A DNA stretch of 64,000 bases from CAZZKE01 sp964655005 (GCA_964655005.1 CAZZKE010000002.1:1-64000), one strand, 5' to 3'. Positions 32,784-41,371 are shown, numbered from the stretch's first letter. Notes: a model not told the origin generated them from the letters alone. Numbers and translations are program-made.

Positions 32784-35521
32784 GACCGGCCCTCGATGCG
32801 GGTTATCGAAACCTTGACCAAATCCGATCCGGAACCGGTGGAATCGGTCAGGTCCATCAACATCGGCACCAGCCTGTTCATGCTCGGCGCCCCGAAGGTC
32901 TTGGCCAGCGGTGTCGCCCAGTGATCGAACTGGCCGATCATCAATAACGTATCGGGGCGAATTCCCTGGCGCGTGATGACCCGGCCACGGGTGGCGGCCA
33001 ACGGCGAGGCGACTTCGACCAGATCGCCATGGGCCAGGCCCAGTTCGGCGGCGCGGGCCGCGTTCATGACGACGCCGCCATGGCCGGCGATGTTTTTCGC
33101 CAGTTCGCGGATAACCTGAATATCGGCGTTACCGCCCCACGAATACTGCATCGAGCGCGAGGTAATCAGCCAGAACGGGTAATCCTTGATATCGATCGGA
33201 AAATTATCTTCAAGGGCCCGTTCCCACAGGGCCGGATAGTCCCGCAGCACCGGCAGCGGTTCGTATTCATCCAACTGGCTGTCCCACCAGTTGATGCCGC
33301 TTTCGTGCAGCCTGTTGGCCAACTGCTTGCCGTGCCGGTACAGGCGTTCCTGATAGGGCAATTCGAAACGGATATCCTTGTCTTCGAGGGTCGGGTACAG
33401 GTACCAGTTCAGATGGGCGAATGGCTTAACCCGGAAACCGTGCTCCTTGTAATAATCCAGCCCCTCGCTATCGGCGCCATCGGTCAATTCATGGCTGGCG
33501 GCGCGGCAACTGGCGTCCCAGATTTCCTCCACCGAATGAACCTGATCGGTTTTCAGGGAAAAGTCATAGCTGTCCGTCTTCAGTCGCATTCCGGCGGCGC
33601 CCTTGTTCAGGGCCTCGTTAAATTTTTCCAGCAGGCCCGTGCGCCTGGCCAATTCGGTCGCCACCCAGGTCATGTCGCGGGTTTCTCCGGCGGCCTCGAC
33701 GACCGGCTGGCGCAGGGCGAAGCCCTGATATTTCCAGAACTGTTCGATGTATTTGGTGCCGCCGATGCGCAGCAGTTGCAGGCCCTCCAGATCGGTGCGG
33801 TCGGGCAGCAGAATATCGGCCATGTGATTGGTTTCATCGCGAGTGTATGCAAAGCACACGGTCAGTGGAAATTTCTCCAGCACCCCGATAAGCCCATCGG
33901 TATCCCAGTATGAAATCACCGGATTGGTCCGGTATACGAACCAAACATCCGGCTGGGTCGGTTTGGGCAAATTTTGCAGGCCTTCTTTTTGCATCATCCA
34001 GGCCAGTTGAGTCGGCCCCAGGGCCTGGCTCCAGGGTGAATTGGCGACCAGCGGAACCAGGGTCGAATAGGCATTGCGGACCGGCGGCTTGGCTACCCAG
34101 TTATCCTTGTCCGTGGGGTTCATGGGGTAATCCATGACACCATCCCGGTTGATCTTGACGCTGGCCTGACGCGATGTCGCCGGGCGGTTCAGGCGAACCG
34201 TGGTGCCCAGCGTGCCGCCGGGAACTTCCAGGCCGCCGATCAGACAGGCCATCAGGGTCCGCGCCCAGGTGCAATCGTAACCGCCCCAGCCGTTGTTTAC
34301 GGTCTTGCCCAGCATGATGCCGACCGGACGCAGGGGCAGGATGCGGCCTTCGATCTCGATGGTTTCGCCGACCCTGGCGTGATCCAGATATTCGTTGGCG
34401 ATGCGGCGTATGTCGGCGGCCGGGACGCCGCAAATTTCCGCCGCCCATTCCGGGGTGTTGTCCCTGACGTGATCGACCAGCAGGGAAAACGAAGTCCGGC
34501 CCCGTTGTCCGTCACGACGCCATTGCTCGCCATCGGCGCCCTCTTCCACCGCCCCGGCAATTTCGAAATCACCTTCCAGCGCCGGTTCCGCGCCGGCTGT
34601 ATCGAACCGCACCGCCCTGCCCTGGACGGCGTCCCAAAGCAGCGGCTTGCGGCTTTCCGGGTCGCGTAGGAAGTATCCCTTCGGGCCGACCAGATAGGGT
34701 GACGTGGTGCGCTTCGTCAGAAACGGCAGGTCCAGGCGGGCGCGGTCATTTTCGTGCAGCAGGACATGGATCATGGCAAACAGGAAGGCCGAGTCGGTCT
34801 TCGGTTTGATCGGCACCCATTCCGCCGAACAGGCCCCGGTGATCGACAAATGCGGTTCGACCTGCACCCGCTTGGTTCCCCTGGCCCGGGCGTCGGCGTG
34901 GCGCTTGACGCCGCAGACACCGCCCGAGGCCTCGGTGTTGGCGCCGAAGTAGATCAGGTATTCCGCCAATGGCGTATCCGGCGCAACGGTAAAGGCGCGA
35001 TGCCAGAGCTCGCCGTACAGGTGTTCAGAATGAGTGCATTTGACACCCTGGCCGCTGCCGAAGCTTAAATCGACCGGCCCCCAGGCGCTCAGGAAAGCCG
35101 GAAACGCCCCCATGTAAGCCGTCGGCGTGCCGCCGCCGCCGAAGCTGGCCGCCAGTTTCGGAAATCCCGAACTGTCCCGCAAGCCCTCGGCGCGGATTTC
35201 CTTCAACCGGTCGGCGATGGTGTCCAGCGCCTCGTCCCATGAAATTTCCACGAAGCCGGGGTCCTGATCCTTGCCCTTGTTCGGGTTGGTCCGCTTCATG
35301 GGGGTCAGAATACGGTGCGGGTTATAGGTCTTCTGGACCAGGCCGAAGGCCTTGACGCAAACCCGGCCAGCCGCCGGGTGAATATCGGCGGAAGCGAAAT
35401 TAGGCTCGACCTCGGTAGCGACGCCGTCATCGACCCGAACCGTCATCAGGTCCGGTCCGGCGACGCACTGATAGCAGTAGGTCGGGATGTTTTTGACGTT
35501 ATCGGAACCGTCCGGGCTCAT
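32780..35521 (-). CDS. padB: Molybdopterin oxidoreductase, phenylacetyl-CoA:acceptor oxidoreductase catalytic subunit-like
   Basis: 913 residues (about 101 kDa), DMSO-reductase family. The N-terminus has Cys16-x2-Cys19 and Cys55 (GRVCVKAF) of the usual 4Fe-4S motif, but no Cys at the third position (Pro23-Asp24). SWDEALDTIADRLKEIR, KCTHSEHLYGELW (possible Mo-ligand Cys), VWFVYRTNPVISYWDTDG and the C-terminal SRSMQYSWGG...HGDLVEVASPLAATRGRVI follow the family layout. No Tat signal is present, which fits a cytoplasmic CoA-thioester substrate. With paaK nearby it probably oxidises phenylacetyl-CoA to phenylglyoxylate; thiosulfate or polysulfide reductase is the alternative. Confidence 0.72.
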   Translation of the reverse strand: MSPDGSDNVKNIPTYCYQCVAGPDLMTVRVDDGVATEVEPNFASADIHPAAGRVCVKAFGLVQKTYNPHRILTPMKRTNPNKGKDQDPGFVEISWDEALDTIADRLKEIRAEGLRDSSGFPKLAASFGGGGTPTAYMGAFPAFLSAWGPVDLSFGSGQGVKCTHSEHLYGELWHRAFTVAPDTPLAEYLIYFGANTEASGGVCGVKRHADARARGTKRVQVEPHLSITGACSAEWVPIKPKTDSAFLFAMIHVLLHENDRARLDLPFLTKRTTSPYLVGPKGYFLRDPESRKPLLWDAVQGRAVRFDTAGAEPALEGDFEIAGAVEEGADGEQWRRDGQRGRTSFSLLVDHVRDNTPEWAAEICGVPAADIRRIANEYLDHARVGETIEIEGRILPLRPVGIMLGKTVNNGWGGYDCTWARTLMACLIGGLEVPGGTLGTTVRLNRPATSRQASVKINRDGVMDYPMNPTDKDNWVAKPPVRNAYSTLVPLVANSPWSQALGPTQLAWMMQKEGLQNLPKPTQPDVWFVYRTNPVISYWDTDGLIGVLEKFPLTVCFAYTRDETNHMADILLPDRTDLEGLQLLRIGGTKYIEQFWKYQGFALRQPVVEAAGETRDMTWVATELARRTGLLEKFNEALNKGAAGMRLKTDSYDFSLKTDQVHSVEEIWDASCRAASHELTDGADSEGLDYYKEHGFRVKPFAHLNWYLYPTLEDKDIRFELPYQERLYRHGKQLANRLHESGINWWDSQLDEYEPLPVLRDYPALWERALEDNFPIDIKDYPFWLITSRSMQYSWGGNADIQVIRELAKNIAGHGGVVMNAARAAELGLAHGDLVEVASPLAATRGRVITRQGIRPDTLLMIGQFDHWATPLAKTFGAPSMNRLVPMLMDLTDSTGSGSDLVKVSITRIEGRS

Positions 35522-35523
35522 GC

Positions 35524-35928
35524 CTACAATCCAGCCTGGGCCTTCTTGGCAATCAGGCGCTCGGCGGTTTTCGCCTTATCGATAACGAACCGGGTGTGAT
35601 TGCCCCGACCGATCAGTTCAACCTGGTCGTGGACCTCGAATTCCATGGTCACCATGCGGCCCTTCAGGACCGCAATGGTGGCCGAGACTTCCACCCACAT
35701 GCCCGGCAGGGTCGGCGCCAAATGTTCAATTTCGACCCGGGCGCCCACGGTATCCTCGCCGTCATCCAGGTGTTCCTGCACTAGGTCCCGGCAGGTGATT
35801 TCCACGTCACGCACCAGACACGGCGTCGCATAGACTCTCAAATCGTCACCCATGAAACCGATGGTGTCGTCCTTTTCCACCGTTACGCGGCGGTTAAGGG
35901 TAACCCCCTTAATCAATGATTCTTTCAT
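35524..35928 (-). CDS. FlK-like hotdog thioesterase
   Basis: 134 residues. RRVTVEKDDTIGFMGDDLRVYATPCLVRDVEITCRDLV, VGARVEIEHLAPTLPGMWVEV and MEFEVHDQVELIGRGNHTRFVID match the fluoroacetyl-CoA thioesterase-like family, with His and Glu positions for catalysis. It is the first gene of the padB operon, stopping two bases before the padB start. It may remove a stalled aryl-CoA or release an acid from the pathway. Substrate unknown. Confidence 0.72.
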   Translation of the reverse strand: MKESLIKGVTLNRRVTVEKDDTIGFMGDDLRVYATPCLVRDVEITCRDLVQEHLDDGEDTVGARVEIEHLAPTLPGMWVEVSATIAVLKGRMVTMEFEVHDQVELIGRGNHTRFVIDKAKTAERLIAKKAQAGL

Positions 35929-35983
35929 TATTATTCCTCCCGAAAGCGTATTTCCGCCGCCATCCTAACGGTGTTCGGCGGAC

Positions 35984-36011
35984 AATAAAAGCATTCTCGT
36001 ACCAGAATGCT
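35984..36011 (-). terminator. Inverted repeat with T-run, probable terminator of the metY-hydrolase operon
   Basis: AGCATTCT (35990-35997) and AGAATGCT (36004-36011) form a perfect 8-bp stem with a 6-base spacer. On the minus strand it is followed by TTTATTG and lies 14 bases past the hydrolase stop. It also lies 62 bases upstream of the padB-operon first gene, so it could instead be an operator. Confidence 0.5.
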
Positions 36012-36024
36012 AAATCCTCTTATC

Positions 36025-36822
36025 TCAAGCCGAACCGATGCTGTCAATCAGGCTATCGAGCACCGCGTCGGGGGCCTCGGCCATGGCCATGTGGCCGCAA
36101 TCGTCCAATACGGTCAGCCGGCAATCGGCGATCAGTGCGGCCAGTTCCCGGCAGCCCCTGGCCGGTGTCATCATATCCTGCCTGCCGACGATAATCTGCG
36201 TCGGGCATGTGACCCGTGCGGCGGTCTCCGGCCCGGTCGTCCAATCGGCACAGGCGTTCAGGTCGGCAAACAGGACACCGGGCCGGTTATTTTTAAACAG
36301 GGCCAGGGCACTGCCGGTCATCCACATGCCGGGAACCTGATTGCGGCCCATCTTGGCGGCCCTGCCGATGCTCCAGGCGGTGATCATCCGGTAGGCCTGT
36401 TCGGGATCGTTCTTCGCCGCATCCAGTAACGCCGGATGGACCCGCATGGCCGGCGTTATGCCTATAAGAGCGATGCGATCGATCCGTTCGGGCAAGGCGG
36501 CGGCGGTCTCCAGGGCGATGATCGCGCCCATGGAATGGCCGACCAGGGTTGCGGTTTTCAGGCCCGCCGCGTCAATCAGCCGACCGACCCAGCCGGCCAT
36601 ATCGATAATCCGCGGCGGTGGCCGGCCCGCCGAACGGCCATGCCCCGGCATATCGACGGCCAGCACCGACCAGCCGTGCCAGGCGAACCAGCGGCTTTGC
36701 AGCAGCCAGCAGGAATGATCCATACCGGCCCCATGGATGAAGATCACCGCCGGCTTGGCGGCGTCGAAGTCCTTGCCGCCGGTGGCGGCGAACACTTTCC
36801 TGTTGTCGACTGTTAAAAACAC
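36025..36822 (-). CDS. Alpha/beta hydrolase
   Basis: 265 residues. The oxyanion motif FIHGAGMDHSCW, the nucleophile elbow VGHSMGAII (Ser about 97), the late Asp in IIVGRQDMMTP and the terminal His in LDDCGHMAMAEAPD are all present, so the triad is intact. No signal peptide was seen; it is cytosolic. It follows metY by six bases on the same strand, so the two are co-transcribed. Ester, thioester or lactone substrates are all possible. Confidence 0.8.
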   Translation of the reverse strand: MFLTVDNRKVFAATGGKDFDAAKPAVIFIHGAGMDHSCWLLQSRWFAWHGWSVLAVDMPGHGRSAGRPPPRIIDMAGWVGRLIDAAGLKTATLVGHSMGAIIALETAAALPERIDRIALIGITPAMRVHPALLDAAKNDPEQAYRMITAWSIGRAAKMGRNQVPGMWMTGSALALFKNNRPGVLFADLNACADWTTGPETAARVTCPTQIIVGRQDMMTPARGCRELAALIADCRLTVLDDCGHMAMAEAPDAVLDSLIDSIGSA

Positions 36823-36828
36823 CGGGCC

Positions 36829-38124
36829 TTATCCCTTCTGCGAGGCGATCAGCGCCTGATCGAGATCGCCGGTCAGGTCGCCCAGATATTCCAGCCCGAC
36901 CGACAACCGCACCAGGTCCTCGCCGACGCCGGCGAAGGCCAGGGCCTGCGCGTCCATTTGCTGGTGGGTGGTGCTGGCCGGATGGATAACCAGCGACTTG
37001 GCGTCGCCGACGTTGGCAAGATGGGAAAACAGCGCCAGCCGTTCGATAAATTCGGCCCCGGCGGCCCGCCCGCCCCTGATGCCGAAACTGAGAATAGCGC
37101 CGCCCCCCCTGGGCATCAGTTGCCGCGCCAACGCGTGATCGGCATGGCTGGCCAGGCCCGGATAGCTGACCCACTCGACGGCGACATGGGCTTCCAGAAA
37201 CTCGGCGACGCCCTGGGCGTTCTCGACATGGCGGGCCATGCGCACCGGCAGGGTTTCGATGCCTTGCAGCAGGTAAAAGGCGTTCTGCGGGCTCATGCAG
37301 GCGCCGAAATCGCGTAAACCCTCGGCCCTGGCGCGGGAAATAAAGGCCGCCGGGCCGAACTCCTCGGCGAAGACGATCCCGTGATAACCGGCGTAGGGTT
37401 CGCTCAGGGTTGGAAACTTGTCCGTCGCCATCCAGTCGAAGCCGCCGCCATCGACCAGCGCACCGCCAATGGCGACGCCGTGCCCCCCCAGAAATTTGGT
37501 CACCGAATGCATTATCAAATCGGCGCCGTGTTCGAACGGGCGGCATAAATAGGGCGTGGCGAAGGTGCTGTCGACCATCAACGGCAGGCCGTGATCATGG
37601 GCCACCCCGGCGATGGCCGCAATGTCGAGAACCTCCAGGCCCGGATTGCCCAGCGTCTCGGCGAACAACAGCCGGGTATTTTCCCGGATGGCATCTTTAA
37701 ATGCCTGCGGATCACGGGGATCGACCAGGGTCGTTTCAATGCCGAAACGCGGCAGGGTGTGAATGAACATGTTGTTGGAACCGCCATAGATGCGCGACGA
37801 TGCGACAATATGGCCGCCGGCCCCCATCAGCGTCGATACCCCCAAATGCAGCGCCGCCTGGCCGCTTGCCGTGCAAACCGCGCCGACACCGCCTTCCAGG
37901 GCCGCAATGCGTTCTTCCAGCACCGCCACCGTCGGGTTGGAAATGCGCGAATACAGATGCCCGGCCCGTTCCAGATTGAACAGCTCGGCGGCGTGGCCGG
38001 TGTCATCGAAAACATAAGACGTAGTTTGGTAGATCGGCGTCGCGCGGGCCCCGGTCACCGGGTCCGGTCGCTGCCCGGCGTGCAGGCTGAGCGTGTCATG
38101 ATGGGGAAATTTAGCAGAACTCAT
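36829..38124 (-). CDS. metY: O-acetylhomoserine sulfhydrylase (MetY type)
   Basis: 431 residues from ATG 38124 with AAGG eight bases upstream; the open frame extends to 38154. Cys/Met-metabolism PLP-enzyme motifs include DTLSLHAGQRPDPVTGARATPIYQ, YSRISNPTVAVLEERIAALEGG, the PLP-lysine region LIMHSVTKFLGGHGVAIGG, and SLVIHPASTTHQQM. The length and opening fit O-acetylhomoserine aminocarboxypropyltransferase, making homocysteine from O-acetylhomoserine and sulfide. A cystathionine-lyase-like activity cannot be excluded. Confidence 0.87.
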   Translation of the reverse strand: MSSAKFPHHDTLSLHAGQRPDPVTGARATPIYQTTSYVFDDTGHAAELFNLERAGHLYSRISNPTVAVLEERIAALEGGVGAVCTASGQAALHLGVSTLMGAGGHIVASSRIYGGSNNMFIHTLPRFGIETTLVDPRDPQAFKDAIRENTRLLFAETLGNPGLEVLDIAAIAGVAHDHGLPLMVDSTFATPYLCRPFEHGADLIMHSVTKFLGGHGVAIGGALVDGGGFDWMATDKFPTLSEPYAGYHGIVFAEEFGPAAFISRARAEGLRDFGACMSPQNAFYLLQGIETLPVRMARHVENAQGVAEFLEAHVAVEWVSYPGLASHADHALARQLMPRGGGAILSFGIRGGRAAGAEFIERLALFSHLANVGDAKSLVIHPASTTHQQMDAQALAFAGVGEDLVRLSVGLEYLGDLTGDLDQALIASQKG

Positions 38125-38244
38125 GGTATCGCCTTCCGGAATTTCGACGCTCACCGTACATCCGCTATTTGGCTGCGTCCATATATTGTGCCGACCCGTT
38201 TCCGTCGGTATGGTGTGCCGCCTGAACAGAAGGGATATCGATAA

Positions 38245-39555
38245 ATGAGCCGCAAGATAAAATCCGTCGCCGTCCTGGGCGGCGGCGTCATGGGCGCCGG
38301 CATTGCCGGGTTGTGCGCCGAACGGGACTGCCGGGTGCTGCTGCTGGATGTTTCCATGGAAGTCGCCGAAAAATCGCTGGACCGCATCGTCAGCGGTCGT
38401 CCGCCGGCCCTGGATACGCCGGCAAAAGCCGCCAACATCAGCATCGGCACCCTGCAGGACGATCTGGACAAAATAGCCGGATACGACTGGATCTGCGAAG
38501 CGGTAATCGAGGACCTGGCGACCAAACGGGCGTTGCTTGAACGCGTCGAAATGCTGCGAAGCGCGGGCTCGGTGGTGTCATCCAATACCTCGGGCATTCC
38601 GCTTCGCGATATCACCGCGGGCCTGCCCGAAAATCTGGCCCGTGATATTGCGATCACTCATTTTTTCAATCCGGTCAAGGTCATGCGGCTGATGGAACTG
38701 GTGCCGGGCCAACAAACAACGCCGGAAGTGATGGAGGCGTTCACCGATTTTTGCGGCGGCACGCTCGGCAAGGGCGTGGTCCACGCCAAGGACACCGTCA
38801 ACTTTATCGGCAACCGTATCGGTTGCTACTGGATGCTGGTGGGACTGCACAAGGCCAACAAGGCGCTCGACCACGGCATCGGCATGGAAACCATCGATGC
38901 CCTGATGTCGAATCCGGTCGGTTTGCCGCCGACCGGACTTTACGGCCTGATTGATCTGATCGGCCTGGACGTAATGGATTTTGTCGGCAAAAACCTGAAA
39001 ATCAACCTGCCCGAAGGCGATCCGGGCGAAGCCTTCACGGCTTTTCCAGCGCGGGTTCAGGATATGTTCGAACGGGGCCAACTGGGCCGCAAGAGCGGCG
39101 GCGGCTTTTACCGGGTAAGGAAACTGGATGGCGGCACCAAAACCAAGGAAACCTTCGACCTGGTTTCCGGCAACTGGCGTCCGACGGTCGATGCCTCGCC
39201 GGACCGGGATCACGACGACCTGTCGGTGTTGCTGGCCGACGATCAATTAGGCCGGCTGGCCTGGGACATTATGGGCAAGACGCTGTGTTACGCCGCCGAC
39301 CTGCTGCCGCAAATCGCCGATGATATAGTCAACGTCGACCGTGCCATGCGCTGGGGCTTCGCCTGGACCAACGGCCCGTTCCAGATGCTTGATCTGCTTG
39401 GCCCGATGCGGGTGATCGAAAAGCTGGAAGCCCAGGGACGCCGGTTGCCGGAAATGCTGCGTGTCCTGCAAGGCAGCGGCGCGGCGCTTTTTTACCGTGA
39501 TAACGGCGCCGAATATCTGGGGCTGGATGGCGCCTATCACGCGGCGCCGGATTGA
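38245..39555 (+). CDS. 3-hydroxyacyl-CoA dehydrogenase, FadN-like but without enoyl-CoA hydratase domain
   Basis: 436 residues. The Rossmann start VAVLGGGVMGAGIAGLCAERDCRVLLLD, catalytic His in AITHFFNPVKVMRLMELVPG, VNFIGNRIG and a second 3HCDH-C region near 340-420 are present. The opening resembles large FadN-type proteins of about 780 residues, but this one stops right where their hydratase domain would begin. No hydratase remnant follows, since fliP ends at 39562 on the other strand. It oxidises a 3-hydroxyacyl-CoA with NAD+. A role in dehydroadipyl-CoA breakdown after the box pathway is possible. Confidence 0.82.
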   Translation: MSRKIKSVAVLGGGVMGAGIAGLCAERDCRVLLLDVSMEVAEKSLDRIVSGRPPALDTPAKAANISIGTLQDDLDKIAGYDWICEAVIEDLATKRALLERVEMLRSAGSVVSSNTSGIPLRDITAGLPENLARDIAITHFFNPVKVMRLMELVPGQQTTPEVMEAFTDFCGGTLGKGVVHAKDTVNFIGNRIGCYWMLVGLHKANKALDHGIGMETIDALMSNPVGLPPTGLYGLIDLIGLDVMDFVGKNLKINLPEGDPGEAFTAFPARVQDMFERGQLGRKSGGGFYRVRKLDGGTKTKETFDLVSGNWRPTVDASPDRDHDDLSVLLADDQLGRLAWDIMGKTLCYAADLLPQIADDIVNVDRAMRWGFAWTNGPFQMLDLLGPMRVIEKLEAQGRRLPEMLRVLQGSGAALFYRDNGAEYLGLDGAYHAAPD

Positions 39556-39561
39556 AATGCC

Positions 39562-40320
39562 CTAACCGCCGCCGAAACTGCGAACCAGGCTGCCGGCGAT
39601 CATGTACCAGCCGTCGACCAGCACGAAAAAAATAATCTTGAAGGGCAGGGCGATAATAATCGGCGGCAGCATCATCATGCCCATCGACATAAGCACCGAG
39701 GCGACGACCATGTCGATGACCAGAAACGGGATAAAAATAAGGAAGCCTATTTCGAAGGCCCGTCGCAATTCGCTAATCATGAAGGACGGGATCAGGATGC
39801 GCAGCGGAAGCTGGTCGCGGACCTGCTGGTCGGGTATTTCGGCAATATCGGCGAACAGCGCCAGGTCCTGGTCGCGGACATGGGCCAGCATGAATTTCTG
39901 GACCGGCAGGACGGCCTTGTCGAAGGCTTCGAATTCGTCGATATCGCCCTCGATCAACGGCCGGATGCCGGTATCGTAGGATTCCTTAAAGACCGGCTGC
40001 ATGATGAAAAAGGTCATAAACAGGGCCAGCGAAATCAGCACCTGGCTGGGCGGTGTCTGTTGGGTGCCAAGGGCGGTCCTGAGAAACGACAGCACGATGA
40101 TGATGCGGGTGAACGAGGTCACCATCACCAGCAGCGACGGGGCCAGCGACAGCACGGTAATGACGGCCAGCAGCTGAATAATCCGGGCCGTAGACGAACC
40201 GCCGCCTTCGCCCATGTCCAGCGACAGGGTCTGGGCGGTGGCGGGACCGGCGAGGATGGCCACGGCGGCGGCGGTCGCCGCCAAAAGCGCGGCCACCGCA
40301 AGGGCTCGTCTGGTGGTCAC
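39562..40320 (-). CDS. fliP: Flagellar export gate protein FliP
   Basis: 252 residues. The signal peptide (RRALAVAALLAATAAAVAILAGPATAQ) is followed by the conserved LLAVITVLSLAPSLLVMVTSFTRIIIVLSFLRTALGTQQTPPSQVLISLALFMTFFIM, a large loop, and the C-terminal LRILIPSFMISELRRAFEIGFLIFIPFLVIDMVVASVLMSMGMMMLPP. It is an inner-membrane core of the flagellar type III export gate with FliQ and FliR, which are encoded in the divergent operon. It is the last gene of its operon and overlaps fliO by four bases. Confidence 0.95.
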   Translation of the reverse strand: MTTRRALAVAALLAATAAAVAILAGPATAQTLSLDMGEGGGSSTARIIQLLAVITVLSLAPSLLVMVTSFTRIIIVLSFLRTALGTQQTPPSQVLISLALFMTFFIMQPVFKESYDTGIRPLIEGDIDEFEAFDKAVLPVQKFMLAHVRDQDLALFADIAEIPDQQVRDQLPLRILIPSFMISELRRAFEIGFLIFIPFLVIDMVVASVLMSMGMMMLPPIIIALPFKIIFFVLVDGWYMIAGSLVRSFGGG

Positions 40321-40694
40321 GAACGCGGCCCCGGTTCAACCGGTGGCAAGGGTATGTCGATTTGCGGCTTGTGCCGTACGGCCTCGCTCAGGGCCTGGGT
40401 AAAGGCGTTTTGCGGCGGCGCCGCCGCACATTCGATCAGCAAATCGGTTGTCGCGCCAAGCAGAATCAGGTGTTCGGTATCGTCACGTTTTATCAGAACC
40501 AGCTTCCGCTTGCCATCGACATTCAGGCTCTCGACGATGCCCAGGCGGCGCTGGCGCTTGCCATGAACGTTGGTCGACAGGCCGAAACCGGCGCGTCTGG
40601 CGATAACCGCGACAATGCCGATCAGCGACAACACGAAAACCAGCGCCAGCGCATATTTCAGATAGTCGACAAGACTGATATCCAGAACATCCAT
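40317..40694 (-). CDS. fliO: Flagellar biosynthetic protein FliO
   Basis: 125 residues. One membrane segment near the N-terminus (YALALVFVLSLIGIVAVIARRAG) is followed by a short cytosolic domain (RRLGIVESLNVDGKRKLVLIKRDDTEHLILLGATTDLLIE), the normal FliO layout. It helps assemble FliP, and is placed directly before fliP with a 4-base overlap. Confidence 0.85.
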   Translation of the reverse strand: MDVLDISLVDYLKYALALVFVLSLIGIVAVIARRAGFGLSTNVHGKRQRRLGIVESLNVDGKRKLVLIKRDDTEHLILLGATTDLLIECAAAPPQNAFTQALSEAVRHKPQIDIPLPPVEPGPRS

Positions 40695-40709
40695 GGTCGG
40701 CTTATCCGT

Positions 40710-41033
40710 TCATTCTTCTTTTACGTAGGCATGGGCGGCGCGCCTGGGGTCGCTGCCCGATCCGACCCGGCGCATTCCCTCGTTCTGCCGGGCGAGTTCG
40801 GCGGCCAGCAGGTCAAGGTCGGCCATGATCGCCCTGATGGCCGCCCGAAATGGTTCCGCCGCCGCCGGGGGAACATTATCGAAGCGCCGGCACAGGCCGG
40901 CGACCTTGCCCTCCAGGGCGCTCAGATCGACCAGCTTGCCGTCGCCCAACAGGGTGCGCGCGGTGCTGACCAGCGAGGCAATCTTGTCGGCGTCAACCAT
41001 AATCGCGACGGTTTCGTCTTCATGTGGGAGCAT
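40710..41033 (-). CDS. Hypothetical protein in a flagellar operon
   Basis: 107 residues, predicted mostly helical (ADKIASLVSTARTLLGDGKLVDLSALEGKVAGLC, PFRAAIRAIMADLDLLAAELARQNEG). I do not recognise a family; size and helices would suit a small flagellar chaperone such as FlgN or FliT, but no diagnostic motif is seen. The start overlaps the end of the flhX-like gene by 14 bases; ATG 41000 is an alternative without overlap. Confidence 0.6.
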   Translation of the reverse strand: MLPHEDETVAIMVDADKIASLVSTARTLLGDGKLVDLSALEGKVAGLCRRFDNVPPAAAEPFRAAIRAIMADLDLLAAELARQNEGMRRVGSGSDPRRAAHAYVKEE

Positions 41034-41355
41034 CGGCAGTCTCCCTGGCGAAATCGGGCGGGGTACCGTTCAGGCGGTACACATAGGCCAGTATTTCGGC
41101 GACGGCGGCAAAGGCCTCAATGGGAATTTCGCTCTCGATATCGATGGCGCTCAGCATTTCCGCAAGATCGGCGTCGGAACGGACCCTGACACCGGCGGCA
41201 AAGGCCAGCCGCAGGATCTGTTCGGCGACCGCGCCGCGACCGCCGGCCACGACCTTCGGCGCATGCTCGCCGTCCGGTTCGTATTGCAGGGCGACGGCCA
41301 GGGATGCCTGTTGCGCCGTATCGCCGCCGCCGGTTGTATCCGTCGTATCTATCAC
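41020..41355 (-). CDS. FlhB C-terminal-domain homologue (FlhX/EscU-type)
   Basis: 111 residues. SLAVALQYEPDGEHAPKVVAGGRGAVAEQILRLAFAAGVRVRSDADLAEMLSAIDIESEIPIEAFAAVAEILAYVYRLN follows the part of FlhB beyond its NPTH cleavage site. The membrane domain and the NPTH motif are absent. Such small proteins can partly replace the FlhB C-terminal half in controlling export specificity. It is the first gene of the minus-strand flagellar operon, while full flhB lies in the divergent operon at 43974. Confidence 0.85.
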   Translation of the reverse strand: MIDTTDTTGGGDTAQQASLAVALQYEPDGEHAPKVVAGGRGAVAEQILRLAFAAGVRVRSDADLAEMLSAIDIESEIPIEAFAAVAEILAYVYRLNGTPPDFARETADAPT

Positions 41356-41371
41356 TGTGCCTAACCCAATA

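Noticed and set aside
35990..36011. tRNA or attachment-site remnant
   Set aside because: The inverted repeat is explained as a terminator or operator; no tRNA fold or direct repeat partner is present.
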